Positions 25,070 to 36,100 of a stretch of DNA of 64,000 bases are shown here, one piece after another. Every line of letters starts with the position of its first letter. The first letter of the stretch is position 1. The notes beneath the pieces were generated by a model. It did not search any database. It was not told the DNA's origin and saw only the letters and a list, made by a program, of their open reading frames with translations. The translations under genes were made by a program, and so were the position numbers. The DNA comes from Antedon mediterranea. Lineage: Eukaryota; Echinodermata; Crinoidea; Comatulida; Antedonidae. Location of the stretch: NCBI RefSeq assembly GCF_964355755.1, contig NC_092670.1:24415795-24479794 (forward strand). Reading direction: 5' to 3'.

Positions 25070-26663
25070 TTGTAGGCATATGCTCATATCAGTATATCGA
25101 CACCTGTACCTATCGAATATGACCATATTTCCTACGTACGCTTCAAAGCTGCTTTTGTTATTATAATACAAACTTTATTTTACAGGTGGGGGCGTTGTTG
25201 CTTCTAATTTGTTCCCATCATGCATCGCGAACGGTATTTGCTAAACCTTATTGCACGATGGTATGGTTATAAGTGTCAATATAGACGAAAACTTATGTTA
25301 TATTAGAAAAAAAAAGTTGTTTTACATTTATCACTTTATAGAATTATTTGCTTAAACGAAACATTTAACTTGAAGCAAGTTAATATTGTCGTTATCGTTT
25401 ATTTTGTGGGGTTTTTTTTGGCGACGATTGCATGCCATACTTGTAATACTGTTTCGTTCATCAATCGGAGCATCGCCTAGTCTGTGACGCACATGTTTTG
25501 ATATCCATGTTATGCGCGATTTGAACGATTTGCGCAATTTGAAATTGCGCAAAAAAAATCCTTGCGCAATTTGAATTGAAACATGTGTTTCAAATTGCGC
25601 AAGCAACGTATTAAATTGCGCAAGTAATCTGCAAATTGCGCGCAAGGTTTTTCAACAGATTGTGAAATCATGCACACCCATGTTTTTATAGTAATTTCTA
25701 AGAATGATTCAAAATTAAAGATAAATATCGCATTTCCTTATTTTAGTAGTGCAAATATTGTTATAAGTTAGCATACCGTCGAACAACCGACGAAGGAAAA
25801 CGAAGCGGTGGTGTTCCACCAGGCGGGCGCGGCGCGGGCGGCCGGCTATACTACTCTAGCCTAGCTAGGGTCTGGACTACTGATACTGACTAGGTTACAT
25901 GGCCTAGCTTAAACTAATATTAAAAACTTAAAAAGTGAGTATTAAACATTATCTTCATTGAAATGGTCTTATTTATTTATAATAAAATACTAAATTTTAA
26001 ACTCCTCTGCCTAGGCCTAGCCTAGCCATGTATGGGAAAATTTACAGTTCGTTTTCAAATTGCGCAAAGGTGTCATATTGCGCAAGAACTATCTTGCGCA
26101 ATTTACAAATTGTGCAGCGCAATTTAAAATTGCGCAAAGATTTTCTTGCGCAATTTGAAATTGCACAAGTTGATTGCGCAATTTGAAATTGCGCAAAAAA
26201 ATCATTGCGCAAATTTAAATTGCGCAAGAATTCTTTGCGCAATTTCAAATTGCGCAAGGATTTCTTTGCGCAATTTCAAATTGCGCAAATCGTTCAAATC
26301 GCGCATAACATCCATATTAATTAGTCTAGCTCGTTTGTGAGACAAGACGCGATTGCATATTAACAAATTTTGGATTTGAATTTAATACTAGGCGTATAAG
26401 AAACAGGTAAGATGTTTTTGGATACTTTTGGATGTTTGTTTTACTTTTAGGCTAGCAAGTTAGGCCAAGAAGGACAAGAGTCGGCACTGTACGAAGAAGG
26501 CGGTGACCTGAATGCCAAAATCTGGCTCGATTCGGCCCACTTTTTGGCCGAAACGTTTCGCTTTTAGTCTAAACCAATGATTGTTAATATACATTTTTGG
26601 GGTATTTATCAAGTTTGTAAAGGTATTTCAACTTCCTTTTCTAGGCCTTTTCTGCCACACCAA
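25070..26663. repeat. Duplicated segment, copy 2 (interrupted)
   Basis: Second copy of the segment at 23693-24500, split by the insertion at 25505-26313. Apart from the insertion and small indels the copies are collinear, so the duplication preceded the insertion. Confidence 0.8.
25505..26313. mobile_element. TIR element with palindromic subterminal arrays (MITE-like)
   Basis: About 809 bp inserted in copy 2 of the duplication. Both ends carry the same inverted sequence beginning ATGTTATGCGCGATTTGAAC and running into tandem TTGCGCAATTTGAAATTGCG-type palindromes (about 25520-25650 left and 26060-26290 right). ATAT occurs once at the empty site in copy 1 and on both sides here (25501-25504 and 26314-26317), fitting a 4-bp target duplication, though the exact edges are ambiguous by 2 bp. 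The interior has a GC-rich patch near 25815-25855 and no credible gene; open frames in the arrays come from the repeat. Superfamily not determined. Confidence 0.8.
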
Positions 26664-27161
26664 GGCATGTACGCCATGTAGTGTATTTCAGTGTAGAAAG
26701 TAGGAAAAAAGCCACCCCTGTATAAAGCCACCACTGTTAAAAGCAACCCAACAATGGACTATACCATTTAAAAATGGGGGTGCCATGTAATCAACTTCTA
26801 TTTAATTGTGTGTTATGAATAGGAATTTAGCATGAATTATAACATTTTATTAAACTTAGGACTGACAAATCTCGAAATAAAAAATATCACATAGTCCTTA
26901 TACAATGAATAAGTATTGATATTTATAAACAGTCTGTCTAATTAAAAACATTACATTAAATTGAATGAATAAATAAATGAAGTACACAAAATTATATTTA
27001 ATTATATCAGTTTAACAGTTTTGAGAGATAATAATTGTTTTATATTTACAAATACTGTACATTAAAAGCAAGTCTTTGGTCGCAAGATACTTTAATCGTA
27101 TGGCATAACCTAGTGCAGTCATAGTTTGATTTTGGCCTGTCGGTTGTACTTAGAAATTATG
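26664..27161. other. Intergenic
   Basis: AT-rich, no credible gene. Contains a short AAAGCCACC-type repeat near 26709-26745. Confidence 0.45.
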
Positions 27162-27432
27162 TTATAGTCTAGAGTTGCTCTTTACTGTTGATTTGGTAAT
27201 GCGTTTAGATGGCACTGGTTTTCCTCGCTTTACAAGTTCAATTAAAGTCACTGAAGATGCTTCATCTCTTTTGATTGCATTGATTGATGACCAGATAGAT
27301 TGGTTTGTATGACCAGTGTAGTTAAGATGCTTTCTATTCCAAGATTCACAAATGTTGTTTGTCCTCGGTTCACAGTTTAATGTCAGGTGATAAACGTTCC
27401 ATAGGTCTATGTCAAACATTGGTGGGATCTTT
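27162..27432 (-). pseudogene. C-terminal exon remnant of a MULE-type transposase
   Basis: A 90-codon open exon with an acceptor (CTTCAG) just upstream at 27433-27434 and a stop at 27162. It reads KIPPMFDIDLWNVY, then LNCEPRTNNICESWN, then NAIKRDEA. The order P.FDIxLWNVY..TLN..PRTNN..E.WN matches the C-terminal part of Mutator-like transposases of the kind often carrying FLYWCH fingers in invertebrates (family knowledge). No upstream catalytic DDE exons were found on this strand, so it is treated as a truncated remnant rather than a working gene. Confidence 0.6.
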
Positions 27433-30061
27433 CTGAAGATACAATTAAATATTTAAATAATCATATTTAATAAAATTGTATACAGTATATTACAACATTT
27501 GGTTAAGAAAGGCCTAAAGATAAAATAAAATGTGTCACATCATGATATACAGTAGAACAAATCCGAAGAAGACATGACATATGGCTGGTATTGGTAACTA
27601 TCTACTATCAAGGTTTGCTTTGAGTTATTCAGTGAGTGGTTTTTTTGCTTGCTTGAAATAAGGATATATTTCATCCTGGTGACAGAGAAATTAAGCCACA
27701 TTAGTTTTGTTGTTATTAACTTTAGAAAGATTGAGACTTTGTTTATATGAAGATATACTCTAATTACACAAGTAAGTTTTAAAACATTGTGTGTATATGT
27801 TTCTATATGTTTTTTGTTGTGGTATAATTTGTTTTTCGTCACATTCACAATGTAACCCTATTTTCTGTGTTCCTTTTTTGGTACATATCATTATCATGTT
27901 TTACAACAGTGTATTTAAGTTTACAAATTTCATGTGTAGGTTAGCTAGTTAAGCCAAGAAGGACAAAAAGCCGGTGCATTGTGAGGATCCGAGACAATTT
28001 GGCCCTGAGGCGATTTGGCCCGAAACTTTCCACTTTTTGGGCCGAAATGTCTCACTTTCTGGGTTGAAACATCTAATTTTATCCAACCAATAATTATTTG
28101 GGTATTTAAACAATTTTCAAACTTAATTTTTTATGACATATTTTGGATCAGGTGCCGTTTTTTTGTGCCACTTCGACCACCTGTATGTACTATACTATTG
28201 TATATTATAATGATAAGGCTGTGGTGAATTGTTTATGTAACCTACAGTACATGGAACAATACAGAAAGAAATATTAATTAATTATCCATGGATTGTTAAC
28301 AAAGGAAACTTCTTGAATAGCACACACTAAACCCAGTGTATTTAATAAACTTCAGCTTAGTCAAATATCAGTCATGATTTCAGATTACGTGATTGCCTGT
28401 TTAGGGATGCAAAATGATACTTTGTTGTATATTTTACATATTATGTTGATGTTTGCTGATTTTGGTCGAAATAAATGATTTGAATTGAAGAAAATAAATA
28501 ATAAATAAAATACATTTTTTGGATCACACAGTAGTGTAATAAATTAAATTGTTTTTAACATAATGGAGAAACAAAGATGTTAAAACAAAAGAATAAAATG
28601 GATATAAAACAGACATATATAGGCCTACTGTATATTGTTGTACACAAAAAGCCTAACAATGAGTTGCTACTAATAATGATAATTTTAAAATAGGCTTAAT
28701 TTATAATATTAAAATAACAAATAAAATTTGGCAGCCATAAATGGTCACGCGGACCGATTTTTGCAACCAGAAAACCCGTCCGCCGGGCCAATTTTGATGT
28801 TACCATTGAAGAATATTTCAAATTTTATTAAATTAATGTACTTTTTCTTACAGGTTGTTGGTACGTGTTAGTTGTTTTGTTCTCTTCTTCAACTAAGGAT
28901 AAATTTAATCGTGGTAACAGAGAAATTGATTCACAACATTTTTTTGTATTATTAACTTTAGAAAGATTTAGCCTTTGTTTATGAAGATATACTCAATTTC
29001 ATTACACAAGTAAGTTTAAAAACATTAATTTGTGTGTATATTTTTTTCTGTTTGTCTTTGTACAGTATATTTATTAATATTGATCATGATCAAGCATGAT
29101 GTAGTATAGAGTTTGTATAACATAATTTAATTAATGCAGTTTTAAGTCTCTTCTTTAAAAAACTCTGTGAGACCGCAGTTTAAGTGCAGTCTATAAATAC
29201 TTAGTGTTATAATTATTAGTATTATTTTAAGGTACTGTAGAAGGTCTACTGAAACATGTTTTTTCAGCTACAGTACCAAATAAATAATTTAATATGATTA
29301 ACTTGTGCTTTTTATTTGATATGTATAAAAATATAGGCCTACAAATAATTTGTTTATGAGTGCAATGGTATAATTTCATGAATACAGTATTTATTAAATA
29401 TTATGTGGCTCACAATTCTCCAATTAAGTGATAGGAAATCTACTTAGGTGTGTTATAATAGTAATTATGAAGCATGTTCTGATACTTAATATATATTTTT
29501 ATAATTACAGGTCAAGAGAGAAATTTAATTCAACTTACCAGTTTCTGGCAGTGGCAGTTACATGTAAATCAGTGTTGTAAGTAAATTTGTATTTTAAGGA
29601 ATTTAAAAAAAAAATGGTATACAGTACTGCTTAATAGTTGACAATAATACAGTATTTACACTATCTATCCCGTAAATGGAAACAAATGTTTAAATATGGA
29701 TGTGTATGGTTGACGAATATGTTTTCGAATGATGATGTATTCTATTTCACAATTAAATCAGACTATTACTGAACAAAACTTTCAATTACATGTTGTTAAA
29801 TTTGTTTTAATGATACCAAATTGAGGAATAATTTTTTCAGGTGAATAATTGTTTATTTGCGAACCAATTTTTTTGTGAAAGTGAATTACTATTATGTGAC
29901 ATTAAAATGACATATTCAACAAAAATATTTAAATAATTTTATTTTAGGGGGACAATATATGTTTAAACAAAGAAAAAAAGAAAACTTTACATTATTGCAT
30001 ATATAAATAATTTTCATTTTTTTTGTTTTCAGATTTGGAGTGGATAATTGTGTGAAAGAAA
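27433..30061. other. Intergenic, repeat-rich
   Basis: No gene recognised. Holds a third copy of the GCTAGTTAAGCCAAGAAGGAC block with FCGATTTGGCCC-like hairpin sequence (about 27940-28075). A roughly 150-bp block near 27655-27800 is repeated at 28895-29045; shared words are TAACTTTAGAAAGATT and GAAGATATACTC. The last part may belong to the 5' region of the Helentron, whose exact left edge I could not fix. Confidence 0.5.
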
Positions 30062-30430
30062 TCAAACTTGAATACCAAACTTGAATACCAAACTCCAATA
30101 ACAAACTTGAAAACCAAACTTAAAAACAAAATTGAATACCAAACTTGAATACCAAACTTGAAAACCAAACTTGAAAACCAAACTTGAATACCAAACTTGA
30201 ATACCAAACTTGAATACCAAACTTGAATACCAAACTTGAATACCAAACTTGACAACCAAACTTGAATACCAAACTTGAAAACCAAACTTGAAAACCAAAC
30301 TTGAAAACCAAACTTGAAAACCAAACTTGAAAACCAAACTTGAAAACCAAACTTGAAAACCAAACTTGAATACCAAACTTGAATACCAAACTTGAATACC
30401 AAACTTGAATACCAAACTTGAAAACAAAAT
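30062..30430. repeat. 15-bp minisatellite
   Basis: About 24 head-to-tail copies of AATACCAAACTTGAA, with AATA/AAAA alternation. Because the unit is a multiple of three, every minus-strand frame stays open and yields FKFGIQVWYSSLV-like artefact peptides. Confidence 0.9.
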
Positions 30431-30667
30431 TTGTGAACATAGCTAAACAAATAAATTAATCAAAAAATTAAATTGTAATTATAGATTAAATCAGAATATA
30501 ATCTTAGAATTGTATTTATAATATAAGAATACTTTAAAGAAAGTATTTCCTCAACGTTTGAATAAAGAGAAGAAGAACTTAATTATTATATTAAATATTA
30601 TTATTATTGAAATTTTAGAATACATAGATTAATTGTCATAGGAATTGAAAAAACAAGGCAAGGCATA

Positions 30668-33130
30668 ATGGATATGTATGAATTCATAACAGTAGTTAAT
30701 GATATACTAAACATACTTTATGAATGTTGTTTAAGTGACAATGTTATTAAAGAAGATGCAATTAATATTAAAAAGCAAAAAATTGTCAATACATGTGATG
30801 TTAATACTTGTAATGTCAAATCAATTGAAGATGATATTAAAGTAAATAAGACATTTAGAAGCAATTTTGTGAATTGTATAACAAGAAAGGAAATACAACA
30901 ACTCTCCGGTGGTGGTGGCTCACAACGTTTAAGAAACAAGAAGGGTCGTTTTGTCAAAACCAAAAAGCATAATAATAAAGAATCACGATCAGACCACGAT
31001 AAATCAGAAAAGGTTGGTGAAAATATCATTCCTGAGAAAAGTGACAGTTTAAAACTGAATAGCTATGAGGAAATGAAATATATTGAAGAAAACAGTAAAG
31101 CAACTGGTTATATGATAGCACCAAGTAAAAGACTTGACCGTAGTAGTGTTGCAGATCATGAATTAAAGAAAAGTGAATTGAAAATTGAGGGACAGACAAA
31201 CGCATCTAATGCAAAGACTAGGCAGAATACTAAAGCTAAAAATGAATGTGAACAAAATAATAGTGATCAAAATATGGATATTAAAGTTTCAACACATCTA
31301 TGCAATATATCTGATGATACAATTAAAGAAAGTACTCTGTGTTTGAATGTTAAAAGTAATACAAATAAAAGTTTTTTAAAACCATGTAGCATTTCTAATA
31401 ATGTAACTGTAGCACAGAGTTTAAAGAACAAGAGTTGTCGTTTTGTCAAAAGTAAAACTCTTAATAAGAAACAATCACTTGATTGTTTGAAATTGAATTC
31501 AAAATTTGACGATAAAATGGAACAGGTTAGTAGAAATATTGTTCCGGACAACAATGACATTTCAGAAATGAAAACTGACGAAAATTGTAAAATGAAATGT
31601 AATGAATATTACAGTAACACAGAAGCTGGTGATGTACCAAATAGTAATAGTGAAATGAATGAATCTAGTATAACACCATATAACGATTTTGATGTTACAG
31701 ATCATGAAAATAATACATGTGCAAATTATGAGTTTTCAGACGTAGGCCCATTAATAATTGATAATGGACAACAAAAAACATCCAATGGAAAAATTAAAGC
31801 TAAAAGTGAAAGTAAGCAATTGAATAATACTGATCAAACTCTGGATATCAACGTTTCAACAAATGTTGTAGACGAGGATATTAAAAAAATAGAGAAGCTT
31901 CCACCGTCAAATGATAAAGCTAACATTAATAAAAGTGTGTTCAACCATTGTAAGAGTATTACTAATAATGTGTTAGCACAGGGTAGTTTTAATCAAGGAG
32001 ATTCTCGGTTTGGCTTTTCACGTGGTAAGCAGTGTGTTCCAAATAGTCTTGTCGCTATTCTTTATTCAACAATGAGAAATGGAAATGAATTCTTTACTAC
32101 TGATCTTGACGAAATATTGACTCTTGGAAATGAGTTGTACTATTACATTCAAAAAGATTCCACTATGCATGAGGACCTTTTGATGATTTCTGAACTGCCG
32201 AACGAATTAGATATTTTGAATAACACATTTGTAATCCTTCCCAGTGAATCAGTGTTTGGCATTATAGATGGGGATTTCGAATTGATGGCTGAGTGTGGCG
32301 CTTTGTCATTAAATCAAGCTCTTGAACAAGAATTACACCAACATGATGCATGTTTCATGAGTTTCAACAGAAGTACATTCTCCATAATTAAACGTTTAAA
32401 TGGTTTCCTTATATTTGATCCACATGCAAGAGATCGATATGGTTGTGTTAGTGGACATGGAAAGAGCATTTTAGTTTACAGTACATCTTGGCAATGTGTA
32501 TACAGTTATTGTATAAAATTAGCAAGGTCAATGAATTGTAATTTACATGACACTGAGTTTGAACTGACTGGGATAAATGTTCAAAATAAATCTATGGATT
32601 CTTCTATCAGCTTAAATAATAACTGTGAACAAAAAGGATCAAAACATATCGATGTTGATGCACCTAGTACTTGTCAGTATAAATTATCTGATAAAAATGT
32701 TGATTCCAAAATTAAAGGTCAAACACATAATAGAGAGGGGGATGGCGACATTGAAATCGTTAATGTTGAATATGGAGACAAACCTGACAAGAATTTTAAA
32801 TTTGTTCCACTCTTAGAAGCACAAAAGAAACACATGTGTAATAAGTTAGGCAATAATTTTGAACATTCATGTAGTGTTAATAACAGAGAGAGTCATATTG
32901 GGCATCCTCTACAGATTAAGCATATTACTGGTGATGGTAATTGTTTTTATCGTGCGATTTCATACACTATATCTGGGACGGAAAATAATCATTTGATTTT
33001 AAGAAGAGCAATTGTTAATCATTTATTGGACACTGATGAAATATTTAACGATATATATTTATCGTTAAAGAATATGTATTTAAAAATAGAGTTATGGATA
33101 ATGGAACATGGGCTTCTAACACTGAAATAA
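30668..33130 (+). CDS. Helentron ORF1: low-complexity N-terminus, tegument-protease-like domain and N-terminal part of an OTU domain
   Basis: 820 codons. Residues about 1-435 are Asn/Lys-rich and contain a diverged internal repeat: units near 78-170 and 248-345, each with a [GC]RFVK(T/S)K core and ending in an ADHE/TDHE-like motif. Residues about 445-620 resemble the papain-like cysteine peptidase first described in herpesvirus large tegument proteins (MEROPS C76): GKQCVPNSLVA with Cys456 as candidate nucleophile and FDPHARD with His586. Residues 748-820 begin an OTU deubiquitinase domain (GDGNCFYRAIS, Cys759), but the frame ends at 33130 before the OTU histidine. That histidine is encoded in the overlapping -1 frame of ORF2. 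A start at 30668 is the first ATG of the open frame. The role of the proteases in transposition is unknown; removal of ubiquitin from the transposase is a guess. Confidence 0.8.
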   Translation: MDMYEFITVVNDILNILYECCLSDNVIKEDAINIKKQKIVNTCDVNTCNVKSIEDDIKVNKTFRSNFVNCITRKEIQQLSGGGGSQRLRNKKGRFVKTKKHNNKESRSDHDKSEKVGENIIPEKSDSLKLNSYEEMKYIEENSKATGYMIAPSKRLDRSSVADHELKKSELKIEGQTNASNAKTRQNTKAKNECEQNNSDQNMDIKVSTHLCNISDDTIKESTLCLNVKSNTNKSFLKPCSISNNVTVAQSLKNKSCRFVKSKTLNKKQSLDCLKLNSKFDDKMEQVSRNIVPDNNDISEMKTDENCKMKCNEYYSNTEAGDVPNSNSEMNESSITPYNDFDVTDHENNTCANYEFSDVGPLIIDNGQQKTSNGKIKAKSESKQLNNTDQTLDINVSTNVVDEDIKKIEKLPPSNDKANINKSVFNHCKSITNNVLAQGSFNQGDSRFGFSRGKQCVPNSLVAILYSTMRNGNEFFTTDLDEILTLGNELYYYIQKDSTMHEDLLMISELPNELDILNNTFVILPSESVFGIIDGDFELMAECGALSLNQALEQELHQHDACFMSFNRSTFSIIKRLNGFLIFDPHARDRYGCVSGHGKSILVYSTSWQCVYSYCIKLARSMNCNLHDTEFELTGINVQNKSMDSSISLNNNCEQKGSKHIDVDAPSTCQYKLSDKNVDSKIKGQTHNREGDGDIEIVNVEYGDKPDKNFKFVPLLEAQKKHMCNKLGNNFEHSCSVNNRESHIGHPLQIKHITGDGNCFYRAISYTISGTENNHLILRRAIVNHLLDTDEIFNDIYLSLKNMYLKIELWIMEHGLLTLK
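33079..33085 (+). promoter_or_regulatory. Candidate -1 ribosomal frameshift site T TTA AAA
   Basis: In the ORF1 frame the codons are TAT TTA AAA ATA, so T-TTA-AAA (33079-33085) matches the X XXY YYZ slippery consensus exactly. A -1 slip enters the frame of ORF2 and restores a continuous OTU domain, with Cys759 in ORF1 and His62 in ORF2. I saw no strong downstream stem-loop or pseudoknot; CACT/AGTG near 33120-33133 is weak. A single-base deletion in the T/A run is the alternative. Confidence 0.55.
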
Positions 33131-36100
33131 GTGCGATGGCAAACTTGCTTAAAACAGATATTTATTCGTTCAATGATCAATTTTTGACATGGCAAATGTT
33201 TTCTGCCAAAAAGCCAAGAATAATAAATGATGTTACAACTGACAACGGTATGTATATTCTGTACACCGGCAATGTGCATTTTGATGTAGTGGAATCTGTC
33301 GATATCAATTCAAATTGTGTTCAGGAAACAAGAAAACTTGATGTGAATACGTCTTCGGAAAAAACGTTTTCAAATGTAGAGGCGACTCTAATGACATCTG
33401 GCAATAAACGAAAACGAATAAAAGACCAGAGCCATGACACACTGGAAGACGTTATAGAACCAAAACAAAAACAGAACAGAAATGTTGCAGGACTTTGTTC
33501 TAATAACGATATAAAGACATTAAGAAGAAAGAGAAAACAATCAGAACAAATTAAAAGACAAAACAACAAAATCCGAATGAGAATGAAACGTTTCAATGAA
33601 AATTCTAGCATAGTAGATGCTAAAATAAACAAATATCAAACCGATTCTGTATACAGAGAAGAAAAGAAACGTAAAATGAAAGAGGCCCAAAAAATAAAGT
33701 ATGAGGAGGATGATTATAAAATTCAAAAAAGAAAAGAAAACAGAGAAAAACAGCAGAAACGGTATAGATGTGAACCTGTATATAACCTTAACATACGAAG
33801 TAAGACGAGGCAACATTACAACGATAATTGTGGTTACCGAACCAACAAAAAATTTAAAAGTGTACTAAATTATAAATTAAATGAAACATTTAGGCAAAAC
33901 TTAAAAAAAAGGAGAAAAAAGATGTATCACAATGATTTACTATTTAGACAAAACTTGAAGCAAAAATTAGCAGCAAAGTATCGCAAGAATTCAAAATTCA
34001 GGGAAATCTTGAGGCAAAAATTAGCAGCAAAGTATCGCAATAATTCAAAATTCAGGGAAAACTTGAGGCAACAATTGACAAAGAAATATCACAGTAATTC
34101 TAGATTTCAACAAAAATGTAAGCAAATGTTTACAGAAAAGTATCATGGTGATGAAGGGTTTCGAAAAAATGTTGTGAAAAAAAGCATCAAGCATCGTGAA
34201 ATACGGAAACAAAAAAAGTGTAAGTTTGATTTTGTTTTGGAAAACTTTAGAGAAACAATTTCTCATGGTCCTGAATATGTTTGTTGTGTATGCTTTAAAA
34301 TTTTATTTAAAAATCAAGTAATGAAGTGCATCAAAGCTAAGTACGAAAATAGGACGTGTATAAATGAAAAGTATTTGCATACTTGCAACGATAAATGTAA
34401 TAAATCACCAAGATGTTTCTTATGGATTTGTTTCACATGCCACAAAAAAATGTTACATGGCAAAGTTCCCGCAGAAGCCAGTTCAAACAATTTACAATTA
34501 CATGATATTCCTCCTGAATTAAATAGTTTAAACAATTTAGAGCAACATTTGATAGGATTAAATATTCCTTTTATGAAATTAATGAATTTACCGAAAGGCG
34601 GACAGAACGGGATACATGGACCAGTTGTATGTGTACCATCAAATACAATTGAAACTGTAAAAATACTGCCTAGACCAAAGGCTGATGATCAGTTAATATC
34701 AGTAAAATTGAAGCGAAAATTGTCTTACAAGGGTTATTATAAATACAAATTTGTTAACACAACCAATGTTATTCAAGCTCTAGAATATTTACAAGATCAC
34801 AACAAATGGTATTTTGATGTAGCTATTGATGAAAAATGGCACAATTACTTATCGAAAGAAAACATTCAAAGTGCAAATGATAATGTAGAAGATCAACAGA
34901 CTTGTGTAGAAAACAATGACGAAGATGAAGTAGAAGACAGATTGTGTGGTGTTGCCTTTGACACAAGTTTGCAACCTGTTGATAGACGACAAAATGTGGT
35001 TGATGAATATTTTCGTGATATAATTTGTTGTGCACCATGTGAAAACAATAGTCCAATTGCATTGTTAAGTAATGAAAGCAATGAAGCAAAATCATTCCCG
35101 GTGTTATTTCCAACAGGTCAACCAACATTCCACGATGCTAGAGATGTTAAAATAACACTTGGACGTTATTTGCAAAATAGATTAATGCATATAGATAACA
35201 GATTTGAAAACAATACAGAATTCATATTTTATGCTCAATCTATATATGAACTTCAACAAATTTTATCGAGTATTTCCATTGCTTTGCGAAAAGGGTCGAG
35301 TAAAAAGGATGATTTTAGTAAACTAACTATATCTGATTTGAAAAATGCTAACAAAATTGAGGAGATTTTGAAATCTGATATGGGTTATAAATTTTTAAAA
35401 CAAATACGCGGAACTCCGCCTTACTGGCAAGCAACACAGAAAGATGTAATAGCAATGGTAAGACAGATTGGCAAGCCAGCATTCTTTCTTTCATTTTCAA
35501 GTGCAGATTTCCGCTGGAAAGAAATAATGACGACTTTATTAAGTCAAACAGGAGACCAACGAAATATCGATGAATTGGAATGGACAGACAAATGTAATTT
35601 GCTAAAATCGAATCCAGTGACTGTTGCCAGAATGTTTGACAAACGCTTTCATACTTTTTTGAAAAGAGTAATTTTGTCTGAAGCAAATCCTATTGGTAAA
35701 GTTATAGATTATTTTTACAGAATTGAATTTCAAATGAGAGGAAGTCCACATGTTCATATGTTAGTGTGGGTCGAAAATGCTCCTGTTTTTGGTTTAGATG
35801 AAGATAAGAAAATTGTTGATTTTGTTGATAAGTATATTTCTTGTGCCGTACCATGCAAAATTGTAGATCCTGAAATGAATGAAATTGTTTCAAGTGTGCA
35901 GATTCACAGTAAAAAGCATTCGAAATCGTGTAAGAAAAAGGGAACAAATTGTAGATTTAATTTTCCTAGACAACCTTCTGAAAAAACATTTGTTATGAGG
36001 CCTATTGTGGATAAAAACAATGATGATAAGGATGCCACTAAACAGGCGAAAGAGTTATTAACAAAAGTAAAAGATGCTGTGTCAAATGAAGAAACGTATC

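Noticed and set aside
29992-30450. Three overlapping minus-strand ORFs with FKFGIQVWYSSLV-type repeats
   Set aside because: They are translations of the 15-bp minisatellite, whose unit length keeps all frames open.
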